64,000 nucleotides of DNA from Thermodesulfobacterium hveragerdense DSM 12571 (GTDB taxonomy: Bacteria > Desulfobacterota > Thermodesulfobacteria > Thermodesulfobacteriales > Thermodesulfobacteriaceae), in contig NZ_AUIT01000002.1 of assembly GCF_000423845.1 (NCBI RefSeq), positions 62,001 through 126,000 of the forward strand. Reading direction: 5' to 3'. Within the stretch, counting starts at the first letter, position 1; every line of letters begins with the position of its first letter. The position numbers and the translations under genes were made by a program. Shown here piece after piece: positions 1 to 7,937 of the stretch. The notes under the pieces are model-generated. The model searched no databases and was not told the origin of the DNA. It saw nothing but the letters and a program-made list of their open reading frames with translations.

Positions 1-1
1 C

Positions 2-247
2 TACCGCTACAGAAAAGAAAGACATTTCGTACCTGAGGACCAAATTAATCAACTTTTTTCAACGATGAAAGAAGGATTTTTAAACGTAGCCCTTCCTTAC
101 CTTTCTCATCCAGAATTCAAAGAAAGGTTGATCAAACATGAGGTAGACCTTTTTCAGAAAAAGATGGATTGGGAAAGGTCAATACAGGAAAAAGACGCAG
201 AAACAGAGCGTTTAGAAGAGATCTGGAAAGAAAAAGACATATATTAA
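2..247 (+). CDS. C-terminal end of an unidentified protein (5' partial)
   Basis: The reading frame is open from the left edge of the window to a TAA at 245-247, so this is the last 81 codons of a longer gene. The ATG at 65 is therefore probably internal. The visible part is strongly charged, rich in Lys and Glu, and probably helical. I do not recognise a family. The stop codon lies in a TTAA tetranucleotide that also supplies the stop of the convergent mtgA gene. Confidence 0.6.
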   Translation, partial: YRYRKERHFVPEDQINQLFSTMKEGFLNVALPYLSHPEFKERLIKHEVDLFQKKMDWERSIQEKDAETERLEEIWKEKDIY

Positions 248-1122
248 GGATTTTCTGTCTTTTTTTCTTCTGGATTAGAATCTGGCTGAGGGGTTTCTTT
301 TAAAGGAGATTGTTCAGGCTCGGGGGTTAATGGAAGTTTATTAGGAGTGTCCTCAGGTTTTTCAGGTTGATTGGGTGTAGGCTCAGGTTCGGTAATGTCT
401 TCTGTGTCTTTTTCTACGTCTTGATATTCCTCTTTGATGATACCTCTTTTTTTCATGATAAAGTAGATCAATCTACTTCTTTTTTCGACATATGGTTGAT
501 GCCCTAAAGGGTTATATTTTAAAGGATTAGGAAGCACAGCTACCAACCTTGCTGCTTCCCAGGGAGAAAGATGTTTTGCACTTTTTCCGTAGTAATGTCT
601 GGCTGCTGCTTCGGCTCCAAAGATACCCTCTCCCCATTCAGCCACATTTAGATAAAGTTCTAAAATGCGTTTTTTAGATAAGGTGTTTTCAAGCCTTATG
701 GTAAGGATGGCTTCTCGAATTTTTCTTATAGGATTTTTAGAAGGACTTAGGTAAAGATTTTTGGCAAGCTGCTGAGAGATGGTACTTCCTCCATATTTAA
801 GCTTTCCCTCTTTTAGGTTTTTCTCCAAGGCCTTTTTTATACCATCAAAATCAAAACCTTCATGTTTATAAAATTTGTCATCTTCTCCGATTAACACAGC
901 TTTGACTAAGTAAGGAGAGATGTTGGTTAAAGGAACCCAAATCTGTTTTATTTGAACCTTTTTTCCTTCTTTTTCCCATTGTTTTATACGGTATTTCATC
1001 ATAGCGGTAAGTTTAGGGTTTTGGGTTTTTAGAGAAGAGACATCAATTAAAAGGGGATATCCTATAAGATAAAATAAAAAGGCTGCAACAAATACAAAAA
1101 AGATAATTTTTAAAGTTTTCAT
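244..1122 (-). CDS. mtgA: Monofunctional peptidoglycan glycosyltransferase (GT51)
   Basis: It polymerises lipid II into glycan strands at the outer face of the inner membrane. An N-terminal membrane anchor covers about residues 5-25. The GT51 domain follows (about 60-225), with the catalytic Glu80 in GEDDKFYKHEG, the GGSTISQQLAKN motif and the KRILELYLNVAEWGEGIFGAE motif region. No transpeptidase domain follows. The last 60 or so residues are a Pro/Glu/Thr-rich tail of low complexity, which is unusual for MtgA and is likely disordered in the periplasm. The gene converges on the preceding partial gene and shares TTAA for the two stops. The family assignment is secure; the role of the tail is unknown. 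Confidence 0.93.
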   Translation of the reverse strand: MKTLKIIFFVFVAAFLFYLIGYPLLIDVSSLKTQNPKLTAMMKYRIKQWEKEGKKVQIKQIWVPLTNISPYLVKAVLIGEDDKFYKHEGFDFDGIKKALEKNLKEGKLKYGGSTISQQLAKNLYLSPSKNPIRKIREAILTIRLENTLSKKRILELYLNVAEWGEGIFGAEAAARHYYGKSAKHLSPWEAARLVAVLPNPLKYNPLGHQPYVEKRSRLIYFIMKKRGIIKEEYQDVEKDTEDITEPEPTPNQPEKPEDTPNKLPLTPEPEQSPLKETPQPDSNPEEKKTENP

Positions 1123-1172
1123 GGTTTTATAATTATATGATAAAATGGTAAAAAAACAAAATGGAGGGCAAG

Positions 1173-2396
1173 ATGGGGTTGGTTGAAAAACTAATCAAAA
1201 AGGCAGAAGGAAAGATTGTAAAAGTGGTACTTGACGGAATAGGAGATTTGCCTGTGAAAGACGGAAAAACCCCTTTAGAGTTAGCTTATACCCCTAATCT
1301 TGACCAGTTGGCTAAAAAATCAGCTACAGGTCTGCATATTCCTGTAGACTATGGTGTTACTCCAGGTAGTGGGCCAGGACATCTTGGGATTTTTGGTTAT
1401 GACCCTTCTCAAATTGTCATAGGAAGGGGAGTTTTAGAAGCCTTAGGGGTAGGTATAGAACTAAAAGATACAGACGTGGCTGTTAGAGGTAATTTTGCTA
1501 CGGTTGAATACCAAAACCAAATTCCTATCGTGATAGATAGAAGGGCAGGTAGAATTCCTACCGAAGAGAACCAAAGGCTAATCGCCAAACTTTCCGAAAA
1601 AATAAAAAACATAGATGGTGTCGAGGTGATTTTAAAATCAGGAATGGAACACCGATTTGTGGTGGTTTTTAGGTTTCAAGAAAAGCTTTCAGATTTGGTA
1701 AATAAACTAAACGATACAGACCCTCAAGTTTTAGGAAAACCTCCTATCCCGGTTTCTTCTCCTTATCCAGAGGTTAAAAAAGTAGTAGAAGTGATCTCTA
1801 AGTTTATCGATCAAGCCTCTGAAATCTTAAAGGATGAACCTAAGGCTAATTACGTCTTACTAAGGGGTTTTTCTGTAAAGCCTGACCTTCCAACTATACA
1901 ACAAAGGTTTGGGTTAAACCCATGTTGTATAGCGACCTATCCTATGTATAAAGGACTTGCAAGCCTTGTAGGGATGAAAATAATTTCTGTCAAAGGGACA
2001 GACCTAAAAGATGAAATTCAAACTTTGAAAGAAGTTTGGGAAGCTTACGATTACTTTTTTGTCCATATAAAAAAGACTGATTCTTACGGAGAAGATGGAA
2101 ACGCTGAGGCAAAAATTAAAACGATAGAGGTTTTTGATCAATACCTTCCAGAAATTTTAAATTTAAAACCACAAGTACTTTGTATCACCGGAGACCACTC
2201 TACCCCATGTATTATGAAAGCCCATTCCTGGCATCCTGTACCTACCCTTGTTTGGTCTCCCTATGTATTAGGAAATACCTCTGAAAGGTTTACAGAAAGA
2301 GAATGTTTGAAGGGAGAATTAGGTATATTTTATGCTTATAAACTGATGCCTATACTTTTGGCTCACGCAGGACGTTTGAAAAAATTTGGGGCTTAG
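1173..2396 (+). CDS. apgM: Cofactor-independent phosphoglycerate mutase, archaeal type (aPGAM)
   Basis: It interconverts 3- and 2-phosphoglycerate in glycolysis and gluconeogenesis, in the cytoplasm. It belongs to the alkaline phosphatase superfamily and, at about 407 residues, is the shorter archaeal form. Asp21 in LDGIGD is the expected first metal ligand. TPGSGPGH (Ser66) is the expected phosphorylated site, and ITGDHSTPC and HSWHPVP near the C-terminus supply further metal ligands. An ATG also exists at 1161, but GGAGG at 1163-1167 sits 5 nt before the ATG at 1173, so I take the latter as the start. It is divergent from mtgA. Confidence 0.93.
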   Translation: MGLVEKLIKKAEGKIVKVVLDGIGDLPVKDGKTPLELAYTPNLDQLAKKSATGLHIPVDYGVTPGSGPGHLGIFGYDPSQIVIGRGVLEALGVGIELKDTDVAVRGNFATVEYQNQIPIVIDRRAGRIPTEENQRLIAKLSEKIKNIDGVEVILKSGMEHRFVVVFRFQEKLSDLVNKLNDTDPQVLGKPPIPVSSPYPEVKKVVEVISKFIDQASEILKDEPKANYVLLRGFSVKPDLPTIQQRFGLNPCCIATYPMYKGLASLVGMKIISVKGTDLKDEIQTLKEVWEAYDYFFVHIKKTDSYGEDGNAEAKIKTIEVFDQYLPEILNLKPQVLCITGDHSTPCIMKAHSWHPVPTLVWSPYVLGNTSERFTERECLKGELGIFYAYKLMPILLAHAGRLKKFGA

Positions 2397-2410
2397 TTCT
2401 TACGATAATG

Positions 2411-2438
2411 TTGACAAAAGTAAAATTAGGATTATATC
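2411..2438 (+). promoter_or_regulatory. Putative sigma-70 promoter of the nickel/cobalt transporter operon
   Basis: A perfect -35 TTGACA (2411-2416) is followed after 16 nt by TATATC (2433-2438), a 4/6 match to the -10 consensus. It sits between apgM and nikK and would give a leader of about 35 nt containing an AAGGAGG ribosome binding site. No riboswitch fold or clear NikR palindrome was seen here. Confidence 0.5.
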
Positions 2439-2478
2439 TATTCCTTGTAGTTACTAATTTTAAAAAAGGAGGTTTAAA

Positions 2479-3276
2479 ATGATAAAATTATTAAAAAATG
2501 TAATTTTAAGCACATCTATTGTAATGCTAAGTGCTACTTTTTCATCTGCTCATTTTGTGGTGTTAAAGCCCGATACAGACAACGTGGTTGATAAGAAGAA
2601 GTCAGTTAGAGTTGAAGCCTTGTTTACCCATCCTATGGAAGGTGGACCTCATATGGATTTTAAGATTAAAAAAAGTGAACTTTTTGAAGAAGGCAAAAGA
2701 TATCCTGTGGATTGGAAGGTAGAGTATATTCCTTCTTCTAAGGGAAGTAACAAAAAAGTACCTAAATATGTAACCAACTTAGGCCTTAACAAACCAGGTC
2801 TATATCAGTTATACGTAGATCCAGAGCCTTATTTTGAGCCAGCAGAAGGTAAATATATTCAACAAATCACCAAAGTAGTTTTTTCCGCTTTTGGAAAAGA
2901 GGAAGGATGGGATGAACCTATTGGACTAAAAACTGAGATCATCCCTCTGGTTAAACCTTTTGCCTTATGGGAGGGTAACTTGTTTAAAGGAAGGGTGTTG
3001 GTTGACGGGAAACCTGCAGCTAATGTAGAGGTTGAGGTAGAGTATTTAAATACTCAAGGATTTAAAGCTCCTTATGACAGTTTGATTACCCAGGTAGTAA
3101 AAACCGACGAAAACGGTTATTTTGAATATACACTGCCTTGGGAAGGATGGTGGGGGTTTTCCGCGATTACTGATGGAGGTACGATAAAAGGAGATGACGG
3201 AAAGGAATATCCTTTAGAATTAGATGCGGTTATTTGGGTAAAGGCCTATCCTAAGCCTAAGAAAGGTGGTAAATAA
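2479..3276 (+). CDS. nikK: NikK-like DUF4198 periplasmic component of nickel/cobalt ECF transporter
   Basis: A DUF4198 protein with an N-terminal signal segment (about 1-25, ending around FSSAHF) and a mature beta-rich domain. The mature part begins with a His that could bind metal and includes an Ig/carboxypeptidase-regulatory-like stretch at about 175-235 ([13 protein letters not shown]). In NikKLMQO-type systems DUF4198 proteins accompany the S component and assist nickel uptake. A strong AAGGAGG site precedes the ATG. The next gene starts immediately after its stop. The family is clear; the exact metal (Ni or Co) is inferred from context. Confidence 0.75.
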   Translation: MIKLLKNVILSTSIVMLSATFSSAHFVVLKPDTDNVVDKKKSVRVEALFTHPMEGGPHMDFKIKKSELFEEGKRYPVDWKVEYIPSSKGSNKKVPKYVTNLGLNKPGLYQLYVDPEPYFEPAEGKYIQQITKVVFSAFGKEEGWDEPIGLKTEIIPLVKPFALWEGNLFKGRVLVDGKPAANVEVEVEYLNTQGFKAPYDSLITQVVKTDENGYFEYTLPWEGWWGFSAITDGGTIKGDDGKEYPLELDAVIWVKAYPKPKKGGK

Positions 3277-3882
3277 ATGCATATTTCAGAGGGGGTTCTT
3301 TCCCCTCCTGTTTTGATAACAGGGTGGGGCTTAACATTAATAGGTTTAACCATATCCCTAAAAAAGCTTTCTACCAGAAAAATCCCAGAAGTAGCTGTGC
3401 TTTCGAGTGCCTTTTTTATTGCTTCTCTTATTCATGTCCCGATAGGGCCTTCAGCGGCACATTTAGTACTAAATGGGATGGTAGGGATACTCCTTGGCTG
3501 GAATTCTTTTGTGGCCATTTTTTTAGGTTTACTGCTTCAAGCCCTTTTTTTTCAATTCGGAGGTTTCACCACCTTAGGTATAAACACCTTTAATATGGCC
3601 TTTCCAGGGGTAGTTTCTTACTATCTTTTTAAAAGGTTTATCGGAAGAAAAAATCACAAACTATCTTTTATTTCTGGATTTTTAGCTGGATTTCTAAGCA
3701 TGTTAGGAGCAGGCTTTTTTACCGCTCTTTCTCTTTATTTAACAGAAAGAAATTTTTTGATACTCTGTGAAACCCTTATCATAGCCCATATACCTATTGC
3801 TGTGGTAGAAGGTTTGGTAACAGGTTTTATCGTGGTCTATCTGTTAAAAATAAAACCAGAGGTGTTTAAAGATGAGGTTTAG
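3277..3882 (+). CDS. nikM: Nickel/cobalt ECF transporter S component (CbiM/NikM)
   Basis: Substrate-binding membrane subunit of an energy-coupling-factor transporter. It begins MHISEGVLS; the free N-terminus with His2 is the known metal-chelating feature of CbiM/NikM. About six membrane helices follow, with the family segment FFQFGGFTTLGINTFNM around residues 88-104. At 201 residues it is the plain M form with no fused N domain. Its ATG abuts the nikK stop and its 3' end overlaps nikL by 11 nt, so the genes are translationally coupled. Anaerobes of this kind need nickel for hydrogenase and cobalt for corrinoids, and sequence alone does not settle which metal is carried. Confidence 0.9.
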   Translation: MHISEGVLSPPVLITGWGLTLIGLTISLKKLSTRKIPEVAVLSSAFFIASLIHVPIGPSAAHLVLNGMVGILLGWNSFVAIFLGLLLQALFFQFGGFTTLGINTFNMAFPGVVSYYLFKRFIGRKNHKLSFISGFLAGFLSMLGAGFFTALSLYLTERNFLILCETLIIAHIPIAVVEGLVTGFIVVYLLKIKPEVFKDEV

Positions 3883-4495
3883 ACTTATCTTGGGATTACT
3901 TTCCTTTTGGGTGTTATTTTTGTATAGCTATGGTTTTGCCCACAAGGTGAACCTATTTGTCTTTAGAGAAGGGGAAAAGGTTTCTGGAGAAGGATATTTT
4001 GCAAACGGTGCTCCATGTATGAAATGTGCCATAGAAGTTTATACCCTTAAAGGTAAAAAATTAACTCAGACCACAACCGATGAAAAGGGTCGGTTTGAAG
4101 TTAGGATAAAAGAAAGAGAACCTTTGTTGGTAAGGTTGATAGCAGGAGAAGGACATTTAGCAGAGGAAAAATTAGAAGGTTCTATAGAGGTAGCTTCAAA
4201 TGATAAAACAAAAGAAAATATAACAAAAAAAGAAAGAGTTGATCTACAAAACAAAAAAGATGTCGAGAGCATGAAAATAACTAATTCAAAAAATGTAGAA
4301 ATCGATAGAGAAATGTTAAAAGTTGTGGTTAAAGAGGTTATATCTGAGGAGTTAGTTTCTTTTAAAGGAAATTTTCTGGAGTTGAAAAAGGACTTAAACA
4401 GAGTTAGGTTCCAGGACATTATTGGAGGTATAGGTTATATAATAGGGATTTTAGGTTTGTTAGCTATGTTAAAAGCTAGAAAAGAGAAAGGTTAG
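3872..4495 (+). CDS. nikL: NikL-like accessory component of nickel/cobalt ECF transporter
   Basis: 207 residues. An N-terminal signal/membrane segment (about 3-22) is followed by a His at the mature start (AHKVNLF) and a small beta-sandwich domain. That domain contains NGAPCMKCAIEVY and TDEKGRFEVRI, typical of carboxypeptidase-regulatory-like folds. A Lys/Glu-rich linker follows, then one C-terminal membrane helix (about 183-200). This layout matches the NikL components described with NikM and NikK. The CxxC pair is noteworthy, being exposed to the periplasm and possibly metal- or redox-active. Assignment rests mostly on architecture and neighbours. Confidence 0.7.
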   Translation: MRFRLILGLLSFWVLFLYSYGFAHKVNLFVFREGEKVSGEGYFANGAPCMKCAIEVYTLKGKKLTQTTTDEKGRFEVRIKEREPLLVRLIAGEGHLAEEKLEGSIEVASNDKTKENITKKERVDLQNKKDVESMKITNSKNVEIDREMLKVVVKEVISEELVSFKGNFLELKKDLNRVRFQDIIGGIGYIIGILGLLAMLKARKEKG

Positions 4496-4502
4496 GTAAA
4501 AA

Positions 4503-5246
4503 ATGCATTTAGAGGTTTTTGCAGAAGGAAGGTCTCTTTTACATATCCTTGACCCAAGGGTTAAAATCGTAAGTTTCATAGTTTTTGTAATCTTTTGTGT
4601 AGGTGCTAAGGGCTTTCTACACCCCTTCGTTTATTTTCTTATTAGTTTAGGGCTTGTGTTTTTGGCAAAGCTTGAAATTAAAAAGGTATTAGCCCGTTTA
4701 CTTCCGGCCAATGTTTTTTTGGTGTTCTTTTGGGTTTTAATTCCTTTTATGTATAAGTCAAACCCTTACCTTATAGAGACTCCTTATCTGAAGATTAGTG
4801 CTGAAGGGGTATATCAGGCTTTACTTATTACTTTAAAGTGTAACGCTATCTTGATGGCTACGATTGCATTACTTGGCACTTCAAATGTTTTTATGTTGGC
4901 TCACGCCATGCTTCATTTCAAGGTTCCTGCAAAACTTGTGACTGTATTTTTTGTTTTTTACCGATATATCACCGTGCTTCACGAAGAGTATCTTAAAATC
5001 AAGAGGGCAGCATTAGCCAGAGGTTTTGTACCTAAAAACCGTCTTCAAACTTACAAAACCTATGGTTATCTGGTAGCTTTTCTTTTGATCAAAAGTTTTG
5101 AGAGGTCCGAAGAGGTTTACCGAGCGATGCTGGCTCGCGGATTTAAAGGGTTTTTCCCTGTTTTAAATCATTTTTATATAAAACCTTTAGACCTGTTTTT
5201 TGGGTTCTTTTTTTTAATGGCTATCTTTTTAATTTTCTTTTTTTAG
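4503..5246 (+). CDS. nikQ: ECF transporter T component, nickel/cobalt type (CbiQ/NikQ)
   Basis: Transmembrane coupling protein that links the S component to the ATPase. 247 residues with about five or six helices. The two coupling-helix Ala-Arg-Gly motifs that contact the ATPase are both present: ALARGFVPKN near residue 174 and MLARGFKGFF near residue 210. LDPRVKI near the N-terminus is the usual T-protein segment. It follows nikL by 7 nt and precedes nikO by 16 nt in the same operon. Confidence 0.9.
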   Translation: MHLEVFAEGRSLLHILDPRVKIVSFIVFVIFCVGAKGFLHPFVYFLISLGLVFLAKLEIKKVLARLLPANVFLVFFWVLIPFMYKSNPYLIETPYLKISAEGVYQALLITLKCNAILMATIALLGTSNVFMLAHAMLHFKVPAKLVTVFFVFYRYITVLHEEYLKIKRAALARGFVPKNRLQTYKTYGYLVAFLLIKSFERSEEVYRAMLARGFKGFFPVLNHFYIKPLDLFFGFFFLMAIFLIFFF

Positions 5247-5262
5247 TTATAATACCTTCTCT

Positions 5263-5913
5263 ATGGAAAAAGTTATAGACATAAAAGGTCTGGTTTTTAA
5301 GTATAACGACCGGGTGGTTCTTGATGCCTTAGACTTAGAGGTTAGGGTAGGGGATAGAATAGGACTTATAGGTCCCAATGGAGCAGGTAAAACTACTCTT
5401 CTTTACCTTATCATGGGATTTCTTAAACCCTTAAAAGGAAAGATATTTATTTTAGAAAAAGAAAGAAAAGAAGAGAAAGATTTTATAGAGGTTAGACAAA
5501 AAATAGGGCTTTTATTCCAAGATTCAGACTCTCAACTTTTTTGTCCTACGGTTAAAGAAGACATAGCCTTTGGTCCTCTTAACTTGGGAAAAAGACATGA
5601 AGAAGTTAGGGAGATAATAGATAAGGTAGCCCATTTTCTTGGAATAGTCCATCTCTTAGACCGTCCTGTTTATAAACTTTCAGGTGGAGAAAAGAGGTTG
5701 GTGGCTTTAGCAGGGATTTTTGCGATGAACCCAATATGTTACCTTCTGGACGAACCTTCTGCAGGGCTTGATGAACAAAGCAAAACCAAACTCATAGAAT
5801 TTTTAAAAACACAATCTACCTATCTTATCGTTTCTCATGAAAAAGATTTTCTTAAAGAGGTTAGCAATAAAATCTTTAAGTTAGAAAAGGGTAAACTCTT
5901 TCAGTTACTTTGA
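5263..5913 (+). CDS. nikO: ECF transporter ATPase, nickel/cobalt type (CbiO/NikO)
   Basis: ABC ATPase powering the importer. Walker A is GPNGAGKT (residues 37-44), the Q-loop lies in LLFQDSDSQLF, the signature is LSGGEKR, Walker B is CYLLDEPSAGLD, and the switch His is in LIVSHE. At 216 residues it is short for CbiO, which often carries a C-terminal extension. A single ATPase gene implies a homodimer. It is the last gene of the operon and its 3' end overlaps the convergent thioredoxin gene by 9 nt. Confidence 0.92.
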   Translation: MEKVIDIKGLVFKYNDRVVLDALDLEVRVGDRIGLIGPNGAGKTTLLYLIMGFLKPLKGKIFILEKERKEEKDFIEVRQKIGLLFQDSDSQLFCPTVKEDIAFGPLNLGKRHEEVREIIDKVAHFLGIVHLLDRPVYKLSGGEKRLVALAGIFAMNPICYLLDEPSAGLDEQSKTKLIEFLKTQSTYLIVSHEKDFLKEVSNKIFKLEKGKLFQLL

Positions 5914-6144
5914 GAGAAGTTTTTTAACATCTTCTACAGACAATAACTCCCCCTGAGAAACTAACTGTCCGTCTATCCACAAGCCAGGTGTTTTTAACAC
6001 ACCAAAAAGTGCCATTTGTTTGATATCTTGAACCTTTTCTATAAAAACCTCTATTCCTAATTCTTGAGCAGCTTTCTTAACGTTTTCATAAAGGGTTTCA
6101 CATTTTAAACAACCTGTTCCAAAAACTTTTACAAACCTCTGCAT
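5905..6144 (-). CDS. Small thioredoxin-like protein (CLKC)
   Basis: A 79-residue thioredoxin-fold protein with a redox CxxC at GTGCLKCE near the N-terminus and the conserved cis-Pro region KTPGLWIDG. It resembles the redox-active disulfide family often encoded beside YraQ/ArsP permeases. An ATG exists at 6159, but GAGGGGG lies 6 nt before the ATG at 6144, so that start is preferred. It is third in an arsR-permease-thioredoxin operon and may keep a metalloid or permease cysteine reduced (inference). Confidence 0.82.
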   Translation of the reverse strand: MQRFVKVFGTGCLKCETLYENVKKAAQELGIEVFIEKVQDIKQMALFGVLKTPGLWIDGQLVSQGELLSVEDVKKLLSK

Positions 6145-6175
6145 AACCGACCCCCTCATTATTTCTAAAGTGTTC

Positions 6176-7453
6176 TTAAGAGTATATCATTCCAAAAATA
6201 TATCCAGAAATGGTACCTAAAAAGATTATTATAACTGCGTAAACTAAAGTTTTCTTAACCCCCCAGATATTTTTTAAGACTAAAAGGCTTGGTAAACTTA
6301 CACTTGGACCGGCAAGCAAAAGAGCAAGGCCAGGACCATATCCCATACCAGACCCTAAAAGCCCCTGGATGATCGGAACTTCGGTTAAAGTAGCAAAATA
6401 CATCAAAACCCCTACTATACTGGCAAAAAAGTTGGCTAAAAGGGAGTTACCTCCTACTAAATAGTTGACATAAAAAGAAGGTATAAAAGCTTCGTGTCCT
6501 GGTCTTCCTAAAAAGAATCCTGCTACAAAAACTCCAGCCAAAAGCAACGGTAAAATTTGTTTACCTAAAAGGTAGGTGCTTTGAAACCATTTTTCCATGT
6601 CTCCTTTTGTCTTATAAAAAGCGTAGCTAAAACCTACCAAACCTACAAGAAAGGATATCTCCTTTTCATGCAGCAACACTTGCGTTAAAAACACAAAAAA
6701 CCCAGAGAGTATTAAATAACTAGCTGAAACTTTAAACCAAAAAATCACTTGTATTCCAAGGAATATAGCTAAAAAACAAACAAGATACCATTTTATAGAA
6801 AAGATGACTCCTGCTAAACCTTCTTTAGCACCCCAGGTAGCAAAAATAAGAATACCCACCAAAGTAGAGAGTAATACTACCTTTTGGTAAAAAGGAATGG
6901 TTTCTGTGGTTTTAGGAATTTCTATTTCACCTAACCTTTTCGTTTCTTCTTTTCTAAAAAAATAGGCCATGAGTAATCCTATTATGATACTTCCTGCTAT
7001 AGCCCCTACGGCTCTTGCCACTCCTATGTGGATACCTAAGATTTTCCCTGTAAGCACTATGGCTAACACATTGATAGCTGGACCAGAATAAAGGAATGTA
7101 GTAGCAGGACCAATACCTGCACCCCTAAAATAAATCCCTGCAAAAAGAGGAAGGACGGTACAGGAACAAACAGCAAGTATGGTTCCTGAAACACTGGCTA
7201 CACTATACGAAACAACTTTTGGAGCCTGTACTCCTAAATATTTCATCACAGAAGTCTCTGAGAGAAAAGTAGAGATAGCGCCTGCTATGAAAAGTGCTGG
7301 TAATAAACAAAAAATTACGTGTTCTCTTGCATATTCGTGAGTTAAATAGACAGCTTCTTTTAAACCTTCTATAACCCTTTGTTCAGCAGGTAAAAAATAA
7401 AAAAACAAAAAAACAAACGCCGCAATCAACAAAAACTTAAGTTCTTTCAACAT
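6176..7453 (-). CDS. YraQ/ArsP-type permease (DUF318/UPF0718)
   Basis: An integral membrane permease of about 425 residues and some ten helices. The family hallmark CSCTVLPLFAGIYFRGAG is followed by FLYSGPAINVLAIVL, and a second, similar half ends with LLLAGPSVSLPSLLVL. Relatives export organoarsenicals or are of unknown substrate. A TTG start is possible at 7477, but GGAGG (on the minus strand) precedes the ATG at 7453 by 10 nt, giving MLKELKF. It sits between the ArsR regulator and a thioredoxin, an arrangement that suggests metal or metalloid handling. The substrate is not determined by sequence. Confidence 0.85.
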   Translation of the reverse strand: MLKELKFLLIAAFVFLFFYFLPAEQRVIEGLKEAVYLTHEYAREHVIFCLLPALFIAGAISTFLSETSVMKYLGVQAPKVVSYSVASVSGTILAVCSCTVLPLFAGIYFRGAGIGPATTFLYSGPAINVLAIVLTGKILGIHIGVARAVGAIAGSIIIGLLMAYFFRKEETKRLGEIEIPKTTETIPFYQKVVLLSTLVGILIFATWGAKEGLAGVIFSIKWYLVCFLAIFLGIQVIFWFKVSASYLILSGFFVFLTQVLLHEKEISFLVGLVGFSYAFYKTKGDMEKWFQSTYLLGKQILPLLLAGVFVAGFFLGRPGHEAFIPSFYVNYLVGGNSLLANFFASIVGVLMYFATLTEVPIIQGLLGSGMGYGPGLALLLAGPSVSLPSLLVLKNIWGVKKTLVYAVIIIFLGTISGYIFGMIYS

Positions 7454-7480
7454 TAAAAATAGACCTCCTGTTATCAAGTT

Positions 7481-7828
7481 TTATCTGTCTGGTTTTACGA
7501 ACTCAGACTCAAGAGTAGTTTTAGCGGATAAACTGGTATATAAAGATTGCTTTTTCATTTCTTCAAGCAACTCCTTTATGACTTTGGCTATAAATTCATC
7601 TTTTGGTGAAAGTTTATATACAATAAAAGCCTTAGTTTTTTGATAAGATGTTATTCCTGCCTCGGTTAATACTTGAAGATGTCGTGAAACGGTGGGTTGA
7701 GAAGAACCTATAAGGTTTACCAACTCACATACACAATGAGGTCTTATCGATAAATAAACGATGATTTCAAGTCTGGTTGGGTCTGAAAGGGCTTTAAACA
7801 ACTTAGAAAACTGATACATTTTATTCAT
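7481..7828 (-). CDS. ArsR/SmtB-family transcriptional regulator
   Basis: A 115-residue winged-helix repressor. The N-terminal helices lead to RPHCVCELVNLI (Cys32, Cys34), matching the ELCVCDL-type metal/metalloid site in helix alpha-3 of ArsR. The recognition helix SSQPTVSRHLQVLTEAGI follows. It heads the operon with the permease and thioredoxin and probably represses it until metal or metalloid binds (family knowledge). A candidate operator lies directly upstream. Confidence 0.9.
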   Translation of the reverse strand: MNKMYQFSKLFKALSDPTRLEIIVYLSIRPHCVCELVNLIGSSQPTVSRHLQVLTEAGITSYQKTKAFIVYKLSPKDEFIAKVIKELLEEMKKQSLYTSLSAKTTLESEFVKPDR

Positions 7829-7851
7829 GTTATAAAATCCCTTTAGATATA

Positions 7852-7886
7852 ATATTTAAAAATATAGCAAAATAGCAATATGTCAA
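7852..7886 (-). promoter_or_regulatory. Putative promoter/operator of the arsR-permease-thioredoxin operon
   Basis: On the minus strand TTGACA (7881-7886) is followed after 16 nt by TATTTT (7859-7864). The -10 is covered by a perfect 6-2-6 inverted repeat ATATTT-AA-AAATAT at 7852-7865, a plausible ArsR-type operator. The repeat is short and AT-only, so chance is possible. Confidence 0.4.
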
Positions 7887-7937
7887 GATGTATTTTAAAA
7901 ATTAAAAAGTGAAAAGGTGATCGTTTTGGATAAGAAA

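Noticed and set aside
65-67. ATG as the start of the first gene
   Set aside because: The same frame is open to the left edge of the window, so this is more likely an internal Met of a truncated gene.
4865-4885. TTGGCAC sequence resembling a sigma-54 -24 element
   Set aside because: It lies inside the nikQ coding region and lacks a -12 GC at the right spacing.
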